Below, one piece after another: positions 34,143 through 43,764 of a stretch of DNA of 64,000 bases. Position numbers and translations under genes: made by a program. The stretch comes from Lysinibacillus_B sp042920265 (lineage in GTDB: Bacteria; Bacillota; Bacilli; Bacillales_A; Planococcaceae). How positions within the stretch are numbered: position 1 is the stretch's first letter; each line of letters opens with the position of its first letter. The stretch covers positions 186,001-250,000 of the forward strand of contig NZ_JBDQZI010000003.1 of NCBI RefSeq assembly GCF_042920265.1. Reading direction: 5' to 3'. Below the pieces are notes generated by a model. The model saw only the letters and a list, made by a program, of their open reading frames with translations, made no database searches and was not told the origin of the DNA.

Positions 34143-34761
34143 ACAACTAAGTGTGTACTTTATTATGGGGACACAAAATGCAAAGCATAAACAACCTTTA
34201 CGTGTATTAGAAGAAGCATTACAAGCAGGTGTGACGATGTTTCAGTTTCGTGAAAAGGGTGACGGGGCATTGACAGGTGAGGCATACGAACAATTTGCGA
34301 AGGATTGTCAAGCGCTGTGTCAACAATACAATGTCCCATTTATCGTGAATGACGACGTGGAACTAGCATTGAAACTACAAGCAGATGGTGTACACGTAGG
34401 TCAGGAAGATGAAGCAGTAATGACAGTGAAAGAACGGATAGGCGATATGATTTTTGGTGTATCGGTGCATACGATGGAAGAGCTAGAAGTAGCACTAGCA
34501 AATGGTGCAACATATGTCGGTATTGGGCCGATCTTTGCAACAAAATCAAAAGATGATGCCAAAACACCTGCAGGAACCCATTTTTTACGACAAGTGACAG
34601 AAACGTATCCACATTTATGGACAGTTGCGATTGGTGGTATTACGGAACAAAATGCTTGGGAGCCCCTTCAGGCAGGCGCAGATGGTGTAGCCGTTATTTC
34701 TACCATTTGTGAAAGTGAATCGATTGATCAAACAGTGCAACATCTAAAAAATATGAAATAA
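34132..34761 (+). CDS. thiE: Thiamine-phosphate synthase
   Basis: Joins HMP-PP and thiazole phosphate to thiamine phosphate. The 209-residue TIM-barrel protein shows MFQFREKG, FIVNDDVELALKLQADGVHVG, GIGPIFATKSKDDAKTPAG and VAIGGITEQN. It starts with TTG 34132, preceded by GAGGTGAG, inside the end of thiD. A strong terminator follows. With thiM and thiD it salvages the two thiamine halves; de novo thi genes are not in the window. Confidence 0.94.
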   Translation: MKREQLSVYFIMGTQNAKHKQPLRVLEEALQAGVTMFQFREKGDGALTGEAYEQFAKDCQALCQQYNVPFIVNDDVELALKLQADGVHVGQEDEAVMTVKERIGDMIFGVSVHTMEELEVALANGATYVGIGPIFATKSKDDAKTPAGTHFLRQVTETYPHLWTVAIGGITEQNAWEPLQAGADGVAVISTICESESIDQTVQHLKNMK

Positions 34762-34766
34762 ATGAC

Positions 34767-34796
34767 GAAAAAGCGACACAATTGTCGCTTTTTCTT
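34767..34796. terminator. thiMDE terminator
   Basis: Perfect 12-pair stem GAAAAAGCGACA/TGTCGCTTTTTC with loop CAAT. Confidence 0.9.
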
Positions 34797-34875
34797 GTTC
34801 TATTTATAGACGAGGGCGTTTTCCCTCCTATACAATTAAACTGTGAGTCTTATTTATATGAAGGGAGGCATCGTT

Positions 34876-36336
34876 TTGACATTTCATCCAATTAAACTAT
34901 TACGTATAACAGGCATTTTAGATGGAATTTCGCTTTTAGTTCTATTATGTATTGCGATGCCATTAAAATATTTCGCGGATTTTCCGCTCGCTGTGACGAT
35001 TACAGGCGCATTACATGGTGGCATTTTTATAGCATATGTTATAGCAATTGCTTATGCGCAATTACGCGTTCAATGGAATATAGGATGGTCGCTCCTAGCG
35101 CTCGTTGTAGCATTTATTCCAACAGGAAATTTTCTATTTGATTTTTATGTAAAAAAAAGACAAAACCTATATACACTCAAGCCGTTTCGTAAGTCATGGC
35201 TTGTGTATCTCATTGTGTTCTTTACGTTTATTGATTTATTCACACAGCTACCAGTCATGAGTACCTTTGCGACATCAGTTGGCGCAAGTGCGATGGTAGC
35301 GGGCTTTGTCGTCGGTATGTATTCACTTACAAATACATTTGGGAATATTTTATCGGGGATATTTACGGATCGGTACGGTGCGTTTCGTCTGCTAGTGGTT
35401 GGTTTACTGACAACAAGTTTTTCATTAGCCTTATATAATCTAGTCGATAATTCGACAACACTTATTTTAGTACGTGTAATTCATGGATTTTTAGGGGGAT
35501 TAATTGTACCAGCAGCTTTTACATTACTAGCGAATATGACGAAGGAAGAAAAGCAAGGCAGTCAAAGCGCCATTACAGGTTCGTTTGTCGGCATTGCAGC
35601 CATTATCGGACCGGCATATAGCGGGATTATGGCAAGCCGAACTTCGGTACCATTTGTGTTTACAACAGTAGCGATTGCCGGTGTTGTTTTAGCGGTGTTG
35701 ACGTTTATGTTCTTAAAAATGTCCACCTCTACAAAGAAGGTGCAAAAAACAAAAGAGTCCTTCCATTTTAATAAAGGCGTTGTACAGGCATATGCAGGTG
35801 CATTTCTCCTGATGTTCTCACAAGGGGCACTTGCGTATTTATTGCCATTACATGTGGAGAGTTTAGGCTATAGTTCTCGCTTAAGTGGGACACTGATGAG
35901 CATGTTTGGGATCGTGGCGGTACTTATTTTTGTGTTACCAACGAATCGTTTATTTGATAAAATCTCCCCTGTGTATAGTTTAGTATTTGGGCTTTTATGT
36001 ATGGGCGGAAGCCAAATTTTAATTGGTCAATTATCAACGCAAGGCACACTTTACGGTGGACTTGCTTTATACGGCTGTGGCTTTGCATTTTTATTCCCAG
36101 CGATTAATACATTACTCGTACATGCAACAGCACCTGAGATGCGCGGGAAAGCATACGGTTATTTCTATGCCTTCTTTTCACTCGGAGTCGTAGTAGGCTC
36201 ATCGGGTTTAGGTGTATTACCATTTACAATTACGGGGAATTTTATCGTCACAGGTGTATTGCTTATTTCATTTTCAGCAATTGTGTTGATGACGATGATT
36301 TTCGCGAGAAACAGTTCAAAAACAGTACATGTGTAA
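34876..36336 (+). CDS. DUF3817-MFS fusion transporter
   Basis: A 486-residue membrane protein. Residues about 1-95 form a DUF3817-type three-helix unit (LRITGILDGISLLVLL, ALHGGIFIAYVIAIAYA, FDFYVKKRQ). From about 105 a 12-helix major facilitator follows, with GIFTDRYGAFRLLVVG as the loop 2-3 motif and DKISPVYSLVFG in the second half. MFS efflux pumps usually have 12 or 14 helices without such an N-terminal part. Start TTG 34876 is seven bases after GGGAGG; GTG 34843 has no SD. Substrate unknown. Confidence 0.85.
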   Translation: MTFHPIKLLRITGILDGISLLVLLCIAMPLKYFADFPLAVTITGALHGGIFIAYVIAIAYAQLRVQWNIGWSLLALVVAFIPTGNFLFDFYVKKRQNLYTLKPFRKSWLVYLIVFFTFIDLFTQLPVMSTFATSVGASAMVAGFVVGMYSLTNTFGNILSGIFTDRYGAFRLLVVGLLTTSFSLALYNLVDNSTTLILVRVIHGFLGGLIVPAAFTLLANMTKEEKQGSQSAITGSFVGIAAIIGPAYSGIMASRTSVPFVFTTVAIAGVVLAVLTFMFLKMSTSTKKVQKTKESFHFNKGVVQAYAGAFLLMFSQGALAYLLPLHVESLGYSSRLSGTLMSMFGIVAVLIFVLPTNRLFDKISPVYSLVFGLLCMGGSQILIGQLSTQGTLYGGLALYGCGFAFLFPAINTLLVHATAPEMRGKAYGYFYAFFSLGVVVGSSGLGVLPFTITGNFIVTGVLLISFSAIVLMTMIFARNSSKTVHV

Positions 36337-36363
36337 AAGGCGGGCTATATGCTCGCCTTTTTA
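36335..36363. terminator. Terminator between the MFS gene and the next, convergent gene
   Basis: Eleven-pair stem AAAAGGCGGGC/GCTCGCCTTTT (one G-T pair) with T residues. Confidence 0.8.
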
Positions 36364-36379
36364 GTATGTAAAACGAATA

Positions 36380-36868
36380 TTAATGCTCGCTATCTTCAAC
36401 TTGTTTTACTCGTTTGAATATGCCATATAGCCCACCTATGATAGCTGTTAATGTATGAATCGCAGCAAATGTATAAAAATTAAGATAGATTTTATTCGTA
36501 TATTCATTCAGCTTTGGGAAGCCGTAAATGGAAGAATGACTTTCTTTTTCTGTCCCCCCAAGTGAGGTATAAATATCATTTTTATAATCGATAGCGAAAT
36601 AAGTAAACGCAATCAACAGTGCAATCCCGCCAATAATAAAGCAGTTTCGTAAAATCCGATCATGTGCGTGACGGGAAAGTTCTGTGAAATATCGAAATGT
36701 TGTCAATAAACTAAGTACAATAAATGGGATAACGAGTGTAATACCGACAGCTCCTAAATTACCACTAGTTGTACTAATATCATCTGCCTTTAACGTGAAA
36801 AAATGCTCAATAACCATTACACCGAGCAATGAAATGCCTATACTAATCAGCCAGCTTAAACGCAACAT
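36380..36868 (-). CDS. Four-helix membrane protein, unknown function
   Basis: A 162-residue protein with hydrophobic segments at about 5-25, 42-60, 74-92 and 132-150. A hydrophilic loop between the third and fourth (YKNDIYTSLGGTEKESHSS) is probably outside. SD AAGGAGGAG is strong. No family was recognised and the neighbours give no clue. Confidence 0.7.
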   Translation of the reverse strand: MLRLSWLISIGISLLGVMVIEHFFTLKADDISTTSGNLGAVGITLVIPFIVLSLLTTFRYFTELSRHAHDRILRNCFIIGGIALLIAFTYFAIDYKNDIYTSLGGTEKESHSSIYGFPKLNEYTNKIYLNFYTFAAIHTLTAIIGGLYGIFKRVKQVEDSEH

Positions 36869-37038
36869 ACAAACTCCTCCTTACTTGTACCACTATACAT
36901 GGCTCCGAATGAATGCACAATGTACTAGTTTAATATGGAATACTCATTGTAAATATAAGGAAAAAGAATTATAATAATATTGAAATATTTCACTTATAGT
37001 GAGTGGATTCACAAACGGATATTACTATTTCAATAATC

Positions 37039-37100
37039 GTTGCTTTTCGCTTTGGCACTCGCTTTTCCTGTAGAAGTCTCGTGTTCTCGCTATAAGCAAT
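37039..37100 (-). repeat. Nested-palindrome repeat, copy G (short core)
   Basis: Reversed, it reads ATTGCTTATAGCGAG ... CACGAGACTTCTACAGG ... AAAAGCGAGTGCC ... GCGAAAAGCAAC, that is the core of copy A with its middle lost. It lies in the 336-base gap before the chemoreceptor gene, which otherwise holds only A+T-rich sequence. Confidence 0.65.
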
Positions 37101-37204
37101 TATGGTTAAAGAAATAGAGAGGGATACTAGTAATTTATTCATTTCAAAGTAGAGCGAGGTGAAATGTTTAATTAGGATACTAAACACCTGGTTAAACGTA
37201 GCTA

Positions 37205-39199
37205 ATGGATCAATCGAAGAAAAAGCGTAGAAAAACATCAATTAATATGAAGCTCGGTTTTGCATTGTTAATTGCTTTATTAATTCCTACTTTGTTAATT
37301 GCATTGACATCGTATAATTCAGCGAAATCAGAAATTGAAAGCCAAATTCAAGCGAGTGCATTTCAAAGTGTATCCACAGTAGATGCTTTCATTTATAAGC
37401 ATGTGGAACCGATTGTTAATGATGTCGATTATTTTGCTGGACGCATGAATCAGGCGGCTTGGCAAGCAGAGGATTGGACCCCGATTTTAACCGATTTAGC
37501 ACAATATTTTGAAACAAGTGAAGGGATTGTTTCATCTTTTATTGGAACAGTGGATGGGGATATGATTCAACATCCAGACTTAGGCTTAATGAATAATCCA
37601 GATTTTGATCCGCGTACACGTCCCTGGTATCAAAATGCAGAAGCGAATCCTGGTCAAGTGATTGTGTCAGACCCACACCAATCTGCTTCTACAGGAGATT
37701 GGGTTGTAACGATTTCCAAGCAGTTAGCAGATGGAAGTGGTGTATTTGCAGCGAATCTAGGAATGGATGAATTATATACACTTATTAGTACGATTAAAGT
37801 TGGTGAGACTGGTTATCCGTTTTTAATGACAGAGGGGAAGGTCATGATTGCCCACCCAACGATTGAGGGCGGTACAGATGTTGCTGAAGAACCTTGGGCG
37901 GAAAAAACGGTGACAACGAATGACGATACATTTGATTATGAGTTTGAAGGCACGGATAAACAAATGTTTGTACATACGAATGCATTAACAGGTTGGAAAA
38001 TTGGCGGAACGATGTTTAAGAGCGAAATTACAGAAGCGACAAGTCCAATTTTAAAAACAACAGCATTTGTTGTTATAGTAGCGCTTGCGATTTTAGGTGT
38101 TTTCATCATAGTCATTATTCGTTCCATTACAAAGCCATTAAAAGAAATTACAGATGCAGCAGCTGTAATGAGCTCGGGTGATTTGCGAACAAAGTTATCG
38201 ATCAATAAGCGTGATGAAATCGGTGTACTGAGTAAATCATTCCAAAAAATGGGGGACATGCTATCTTCGATTATTTCACATATTCATAATAAATCAGCTG
38301 TTATTTCATCATCTTCTGAAGAGTTAACAGCAACTTTAATGGAAAGTAGTCGTGCAACAGAACAAATTTCAGCAGCGATGAACGATGTACAGGAAGGTTT
38401 AGCAAATCAAACAATGAAACTAAGCCAAAGCTTTGAGTCGCTAAAAAATGTATCGGATGATATTCATGAGATTTCTGAAAATACAACACAGGTGACATTA
38501 AAGGCACAGCAAGCTGAAAAAACAGCGGATATTGGTCATGATATTGTCATTTCCACTCAAAATCAAATGGCTACTATTGAAGGAACGTTTAATGCGTTAT
38601 CTAGTGATATTGAGACAGTTAATAACTATGCAAATGAAATTAACGAGATTGTCAATGTAATTACATCGATTTCAGATCAAACAAATTTATTAGCATTAAA
38701 TGCGGCGATTGAAGCTGCTCGTGCTGGTGAAGCAGGGAAAGGCTTTGCAGTTGTAGCGGATGAAGTGCGTAAATTAGCTGAGCAAACAAACAATTCCTCC
38801 ATTCAAGTAAAAGAAATTATTACATCCATTCAACGTGAATCTTCCAAATCGGTTGAATCGATGAATACAAGCTTAAATGAGGTTAAAAAAGGTTTAGAAA
38901 TGTTTGCACAAACAGAGACAAACTTTTTAGAAGTGAAATCATTTATCGAGGAAATTACCGATCAGCTTGAAGCAGTCCAAATACGTGCACAAAAAATTGC
39001 TGCCAATAGTGAGCAAGTTGTTTCAGATATGCAAGTAGTTGAACGTATTTCAACTGAATCGAAATCACAGCTTGAAACCGTATCGGTAGCAGCAGAGGAA
39101 CAATTATGCTCGATGGAGGAAATTTCAGCAACAGCAGAAGCACTTGAATCCATCGTTGAAGATTTACTAGAAGAAGTACGTTTATTTAAAGTAAATTAA
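37205..39199 (+). CDS. Methyl-accepting chemotaxis protein with dCache domain
   Basis: Transmembrane receptor of 664 residues: basic N-terminus, membrane helix (about 16-38), extracellular dCache domain (about 40-275), second helix (about 283-305), HAMP (about 306-360), then the signalling domain with tip QTNLLALNAAIEAARAGE. The dCache part has DPRTRPWYQNA, like the carboxylate-binding RxWY of amino-acid receptors, but the following positions read SDPHQSAS and VFAANLGMD, without the Tyr/Asp residues known to hold the amino group. ATG 37205 has no clear SD. Related to the receptor at 45.4 kb. Confidence 0.92.
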   Translation: MDQSKKKRRKTSINMKLGFALLIALLIPTLLIALTSYNSAKSEIESQIQASAFQSVSTVDAFIYKHVEPIVNDVDYFAGRMNQAAWQAEDWTPILTDLAQYFETSEGIVSSFIGTVDGDMIQHPDLGLMNNPDFDPRTRPWYQNAEANPGQVIVSDPHQSASTGDWVVTISKQLADGSGVFAANLGMDELYTLISTIKVGETGYPFLMTEGKVMIAHPTIEGGTDVAEEPWAEKTVTTNDDTFDYEFEGTDKQMFVHTNALTGWKIGGTMFKSEITEATSPILKTTAFVVIVALAILGVFIIVIIRSITKPLKEITDAAAVMSSGDLRTKLSINKRDEIGVLSKSFQKMGDMLSSIISHIHNKSAVISSSSEELTATLMESSRATEQISAAMNDVQEGLANQTMKLSQSFESLKNVSDDIHEISENTTQVTLKAQQAEKTADIGHDIVISTQNQMATIEGTFNALSSDIETVNNYANEINEIVNVITSISDQTNLLALNAAIEAARAGEAGKGFAVVADEVRKLAEQTNNSSIQVKEIITSIQRESSKSVESMNTSLNEVKKGLEMFAQTETNFLEVKSFIEEITDQLEAVQIRAQKIAANSEQVVSDMQVVERISTESKSQLETVSVAAEEQLCSMEEISATAEALESIVEDLLEEVRLFKVN

Positions 39200-39248
39200 T
39201 CTTTTGTTCAAAGTGTGAATGTGCTCTTGGAGGGAGTCTTGTTATTTC

Positions 39249-39568
39249 AGGTGTGTTGATTATACAAATAATGGTGTATTATGAGCGTGTTTTTTAGTGA
39301 AATGATTAATAAAAATGCGCTTGCTCGTTGATTGTAGCGGAGGCGACTCGACTCCTGCAGGAGAAAGATCAAAGGCTAAAGTCACCACGTCCTGTGGCAA
39401 CGCCTTTGTGAGCAACATCATGTTGCCCCGAGCTGAAAATCCATTTATTTCGGCATTAGCCGAAATAAATTAGTTGAAGCCGTGCCTGCGGAAAGCGAGT
39501 CAGCCGTAGCGGAAATCAACATATTCTAATGTTCTCTTTAGCAATAAGAGGTAAATCAACACGCGTGT
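39249..39568 (+). repeat. Nested-palindrome repeat, copy C (with inner module)
   Basis: Outer ends AGGTGTGTTGATTAT and AGGTAAATCAACACG are inverted; inner ends GTTGATTGTAGCGGAGGC and GCCGTAGCGGAAATCAAC also. The core holds an extra 120 bases with AAAGGCTAAAGTCACCACG, CCTGTGGCAACGCCTT and TTTATTTCGGC/GCCGAAATAAA, the first two shared with copy B. It lies between the chemoreceptor gene and a strong terminator. Confidence 0.85.
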
Positions 39569-39642
39569 TGTTATTTTGTGTGTATTAGTAGTCAATGCAC
39601 TATACAGGCTGCATAAAAAGCATGGATATTTGTAAATATGGG

Positions 39643-39683
39643 ACATCAGCTTGCTTTATTTTGAAGCAAGCTGATGTTTTTTT
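39643..39683 (+). terminator. Strong terminator downstream of copy C
   Basis: Perfect 14-pair stem ACATCAGCTTGCTT/AAGCAAGCTGATGT and eight T. It lies 440 bases after the nearest gene on this strand, with the repeat in between. Confidence 0.9.
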
Positions 39684-39808
39684 ATTCATTTTCGCATGAT
39701 AATTTTTTGGATTCACAAAATAATAGTTAACACACACAACTATCAACTATCGAATACGATGTATTAATTGTTCATCATAGAAAATTTATAAGGCTAGAGG
39801 TAAATGAT

Positions 39809-40813
39809 ATGAAAAAAAGGGTTATTTTTTTGTTTGTTTTGGTGATGGGGCTAATGGGGTGCCATGAAAATTCAACGGAAGAAGATAATTTTGAACAGCA
39901 AGTGATGGCACTTGAAAATCAGGTGGAAGACTTACAACAACAAGTGACCTATACGAATGAGCAAGAAGAAGAAACAAAGCCGCTAGAGCTGCCGACGATT
40001 AATCTTATTGATCCTAACACATCAAAAGTGATACAAACATTAACACCACTTAAATTAGGTTATGAAATGGACATCGCACAATATATAAAAAAAGTGGAAC
40101 AGCTTGTGATGGAGTTGGCAAGGGGAACAGAGACGACCGTGGGGTATGATCAAAAAATGGTGTTAGATAAATTTGATGACAATGGGCAAATTATTAAAGG
40201 ACAGCCAAAGATTGTGTTAAAGGAAAGTGAGTTAATCGAGAGAATAATGGAAGTCTCGTCAATTGGTGGAGATATTTATTTGCCCCTTTTAGTGACGGAG
40301 AGTAGTTACTTGGTTGAAGATGCGTATCAATTAAATGATACACTCGTTGCTTCCTATACAACCTACTTTAAACCAGGTCAAAGTGGAAGAAATAAAAATA
40401 TTGAACTATCAGCTGAAGCGATTCACAATGTCATTGTTGGCGGTGGGGACTATTTTTCCTTTAATACGATGGTTGGACCAAGAACAAAGGAAAGAGGCTA
40501 TCAACCTGCCCCTGAAATAATTAAAGGGGAAATTGTGATGGGGATTGGTGGTGGTATTTGTCAAACATCTTCCACATTATTTAATGCAGTAGACCAAATA
40601 CCAGTGACGATTGTAGAAAGGCATCACCATTCATTAGATATTGGCTATGTACCTAAAGGCAGAGATGCGACAGTTGCATACGGTGTATTAGATTTTACGT
40701 TTCAAAATACAAGTGGTGTCCCTTTTTTAATAAAAACCATGTACGGCAATGGATTTCTGAGAGTAGAGGTCAGAACTGCAGAAGAATATGAAGTCATTTT
40801 AAAGGCAGTTTAA
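39809..40813 (+). CDS. VanW family lipoprotein
   Basis: A 334-residue protein with a lipoprotein signal (MKKRVIFLFVLVMGLMGC, acylated Cys18), a short coiled coil (about 28-50, many Gln and Glu) and a C-terminal VanW domain: FNTMVGPRTKERGYQPA, GIGGGICQTSSTLFNA, ERHHHSLDIGYVPKGRDAT. VanW proteins are found with vancomycin resistance clusters and in many envelopes; their biochemical role is unknown. No van genes are near, so resistance should not be inferred. SD AGAGGT. Confidence 0.88.
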   Translation: MKKRVIFLFVLVMGLMGCHENSTEEDNFEQQVMALENQVEDLQQQVTYTNEQEEETKPLELPTINLIDPNTSKVIQTLTPLKLGYEMDIAQYIKKVEQLVMELARGTETTVGYDQKMVLDKFDDNGQIIKGQPKIVLKESELIERIMEVSSIGGDIYLPLLVTESSYLVEDAYQLNDTLVASYTTYFKPGQSGRNKNIELSAEAIHNVIVGGGDYFSFNTMVGPRTKERGYQPAPEIIKGEIVMGIGGGICQTSSTLFNAVDQIPVTIVERHHHSLDIGYVPKGRDATVAYGVLDFTFQNTSGVPFLIKTMYGNGFLRVEVRTAEEYEVILKAV

Positions 40814-40917
40814 TGAAAATCTCTAATAAGCCATGACTTCATTTAGAGAAAGAAAAAGTTGGAAATACAATGCTCTCCCATTATAATGAAAAGTAATCGT
40901 GTAAAGGGGGAGTAGGG

Positions 40918-41454
40918 ATGTTAACGAAAGATGAAACGGTACTTGTACTGATTGATATTCAGGGGAAGCTTGCGCAAATTGTAGATGAAAGTGATGCCGT
41001 TATTGATAATATTGTGCGCGTTGTAAAAGGCGCAAAGGTACTTGACTTGCCAATTTTATGGCTTGAACAATATCCGAAAGGGCTTGGTCCAACCGTGGAA
41101 GCAATTGCGAATGAAATAGATGGCACACCGATTGAAAAAATCACATTTAGTGCTTATGACAATGAAGAGTTTGTACAAAAGCTTGAAGCAACAGGGCGTA
41201 AGAAAGTGCTGTTAGCAGGAATTGAGACACATATTTGTGTTTATCAAACAGCTGCCCGTTTATTAGCAAATGGTTATGAAGTCGAAGTATTAGCTGATTG
41301 TGTATCATCACGAACAGCTGGCAATCGTGAAGTCGGTATCCAAAAAATGATACAGCTTGGTGCCAATATTACGAGTGTTGAAATGGCTTTATTTGAGATG
41401 CAAGTCGTAGCAAAGGGCGATGCATTTAAAGCGATTAGTGCGATTGTAAAGTAA
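40918..41454 (+). CDS. Isochorismatase-like cysteine hydrolase
   Basis: A 178-residue Rossmann-like hydrolase with the family triad: Asp in VLIDIQGKL, Lys in EKITFSAYD and Cys in GIETHICVYQTA. Enzymes of this family cleave amides or vinyl ethers; the substrate cannot be told from sequence or neighbours. SD AAAGGGGGAG. Single-gene unit. Confidence 0.88.
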   Translation: MLTKDETVLVLIDIQGKLAQIVDESDAVIDNIVRVVKGAKVLDLPILWLEQYPKGLGPTVEAIANEIDGTPIEKITFSAYDNEEFVQKLEATGRKKVLLAGIETHICVYQTAARLLANGYEVEVLADCVSSRTAGNREVGIQKMIQLGANITSVEMALFEMQVVAKGDAFKAISAIVK

Positions 41455-41545
41455 ACAAACGCTTTCATCCTGGCAGCCTTGCCTATCAAGCGTTTTCAAG
41501 ACAGTCTGCACATTTTGCTGTTTTTAAGTTGACCCTAAAAATAAA

Positions 41546-41578
41546 TGTAGACAAAGTCAAAGTTCGACTTTGTCTACA
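41546..41578. terminator. Bidirectional terminator between the hydrolase and cotA
   Basis: Perfect stem TGTAGACAAAGTC/GACTTTGTCTACA (41546-41558 with 41566-41578) between convergent genes. An AACGCTT/AAGCGTT hairpin lies earlier, at about 41460-41500. Confidence 0.7.
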
Positions 41579-41610
41579 CTCTAAGCGTCCTGAATATTTA
41601 GGGCGCTACT

Positions 41611-43209
41611 TTAATGCTGTTCATGCTCATCTACATGTGGTGGTTGAACTGGGTGGGTATCGGGAATGACTCGAATCGGCCGCATCATATCGTGATCCTC
41701 ATGTTCAAGTATATGGCAATGCCAAATATAGTTCCCCGTATATTCTTTCCAATGCATAATAATTTTTGTTACAGTACCTGCATCTACTTTCACTGTATCT
41801 TTCCAGCCTCGTTCATAGTTTCTTGGCTCCTCAGGCTCACCAGTAAATTTTAGTATCCCTTCATTTCGGTACAGTTCTACATCAAAAGGTCTTCGTTCAA
41901 GAATTTTAAATTGCACTAAGTGTACATGGATTGGATGTGGAAATGGTGTTGTATTAATAATATTCCAAATTTCGATACTATCTAACGATGGCTTTTCGGT
42001 AGCCGGATCATGATACATTCGATTATTTAAAAGTAGCATAGGTCTGCCGTATTGGTCGGTTGAAGCAGAGAGCGGTAAATTTCTAACGGTATGTGCGTGA
42101 GATTCATGCATGCCCATATCTTCCGCTAACTTTACAGGAACTTCACTCGGATCTTCCTTTTTTAAAGGAAGATCCACACGGAATTGCATGATCATGCTTG
42201 TATGTTCATCTGTATCCAGGTCATCGTTCATAAGTGTAATGTGTTCTCCTGCAAGATTGGAGAAATCAATAATAATATCAATTCTTTCGGAAGGGTGTAG
42301 TTCAGCGGAAATAATTTCGTTTGGAGCTGTTAAAAAACCACCATCTGTCCCAATTTGAATCATTGGTTGATTATTAGCCAGTCTTATAATATACGCTCTC
42401 CCATTAGAGCTATTGAGTAGGCGGAATCGATATTTTCTAGGCTCGACGCGCAAATACGGCCATACTTTTCCGTTCACAATAATTGTATTTCCGTCAAATC
42501 CAGGTGTAACAGAAGGGTGGACAGTAACAGGGAATGGCGGCGCATCGGGATAGAATAAGGAGCCATCTTCATTAAAGGATTTATCTTGAATCATTAACGG
42601 GATTTCATATTGGCCGCTTGGTAGATTTAATCTTTCCTCAAGTGAGTCTCGAAGGAGGTAAAAGCCAGCGAGTCCTGCATAAACATTCAGTCTAGTCATA
42701 CCCATTGTGTGATCGTGATACCATAAAGTAGTAGCAGGTTGGTGATTCGTATATTCATGAACTTCTCTGTTAAATTTCGGTCCAGTCACTTCATAATTTT
42801 GTGTATACCACGCTTCAGGATGACCATCACTTTCCCAATCAACATGTGCTCCATGAAGGTGGACAACGGACCTTACTTCTGGTGAATCTGAGACGCTATG
42901 AAGTGTAGTATCCACAGGTAAGAAATGTTTTGTAGGTAGTTTATTCATATATTTTACAAATGTAGATTGGTCTTTTTTCGCTTCGATAGTTGGACCAGGA
43001 ACGAGCCCATTATAGCCCCAAACAGTAGAGAACGGAAATTCTTTATGGAATCGATGGCGGGCTTTAAGCATAGTCATTTCGTAATAAGATTTTCGTGGAT
43101 AATCTTTATGCGCTTTGGCTATTGCTACTGGAAGAATGGGAACCGAATCAACAAATTTAGGGATAGTGCTGGGGTCTGCAGGATTAACGAAGTCAATATG
43201 TTTACTCAT
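41611..43209 (-). CDS. cotA: CotA-type multicopper oxidase (laccase)
   Basis: A 532-residue three-cupredoxin oxidase without a signal peptide. All copper motifs are present: HLHGAH, WYHDH, HPIHVH and HCHILEHEDHDMM, where Cys, His (+5) and Met (+10) build the type 1 site. C-terminal text closely follows B. subtilis CotA, the outer spore-coat laccase that makes brown pigment. SD AAGGAT. I could not find a convincing sigma-K promoter. Coat location is inferred from the homologue. Confidence 0.9.
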   Translation of the reverse strand: MSKHIDFVNPADPSTIPKFVDSVPILPVAIAKAHKDYPRKSYYEMTMLKARHRFHKEFPFSTVWGYNGLVPGPTIEAKKDQSTFVKYMNKLPTKHFLPVDTTLHSVSDSPEVRSVVHLHGAHVDWESDGHPEAWYTQNYEVTGPKFNREVHEYTNHQPATTLWYHDHTMGMTRLNVYAGLAGFYLLRDSLEERLNLPSGQYEIPLMIQDKSFNEDGSLFYPDAPPFPVTVHPSVTPGFDGNTIIVNGKVWPYLRVEPRKYRFRLLNSSNGRAYIIRLANNQPMIQIGTDGGFLTAPNEIISAELHPSERIDIIIDFSNLAGEHITLMNDDLDTDEHTSMIMQFRVDLPLKKEDPSEVPVKLAEDMGMHESHAHTVRNLPLSASTDQYGRPMLLLNNRMYHDPATEKPSLDSIEIWNIINTTPFPHPIHVHLVQFKILERRPFDVELYRNEGILKFTGEPEEPRNYERGWKDTVKVDAGTVTKIIMHWKEYTGNYIWHCHILEHEDHDMMRPIRVIPDTHPVQPPHVDEHEQH

Positions 43210-43317
43210 TTAACATACATCCTTAATTTTTATTTTACGTTATCTATCCTATTCAACTTATGCTAAAAGGGTGTAATTCCATTCTAATCTTCCTAGATAA
43301 CGGAGGTTTGCCTACTA

Positions 43318-43764
43318 TTAAGTTGCGTCTTTTGTCTTTCGTACCCCAGGTCGTTCTCTTGGTGTGATATTAATAATGTAATAACCGATAATTAACACTA
43401 AAATAACGAGCGAGAAAATGAGTGTATCAATTGGATGCTCGTGCTCAACGATAATTAATCGAACCATCGCTGTAATGCCGATGTACATGAAATACCTTAA
43501 TGGGAAATGGTAATCTTCTTTGAAATATTTCACAATCATTGTGATGAACTCGAAGTATAAGAAAAATACGAGGATATTTGCCAGGAAATATTTATAGTCG
43601 CGTTTATCAGAAGAAAAAACCATTTGTAAAAAATCTATAAGCTCCATGATTAGCATAATACTCAAAATAATGGCTAATACTGTTAAACTTACATTTAAAA
43701 TGATTTGCAACATGTGTGGAATCACGTTTTTCATACTATTTACTTTTCTCAACTTTTGTTCCAA
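43318..43764 (-). CDS. psiE: PsiE family membrane protein
   Basis: A 148-residue membrane protein with four hydrophobic segments and the PsiE motif KEDYHFPLRYFMYIGITAMV followed by RLIIVEHEHPIDT. PsiE is phosphate-starvation inducible in E. coli; its role is unknown. Start TTG 43764 lies seven bases after AAAGGGGG. Monocistronic, divergent from dbpA. Confidence 0.85.
   Translation of the reverse strand: MEQKLRKVNSMKNVIPHMLQIILNVSLTVLAIILSIMLIMELIDFLQMVFSSDKRDYKYFLANILVFFLYFEFITMIVKYFKEDYHFPLRYFMYIGITAMVRLIIVEHEHPIDTLIFSLVILVLIIGYYIINITPRERPGVRKTKDAT

Noticed and set aside
39809..40813. VanW protein as a glycopeptide-resistance marker
   Set aside because: No vanH/A/X, vanRS or other van genes are near; VanW domains are common in envelope proteins.
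43180..43300. Sigma-K promoter for cotA
   Set aside because: A CATAAGTTG sequence is present on the minus strand but no matching -35 at the right distance.
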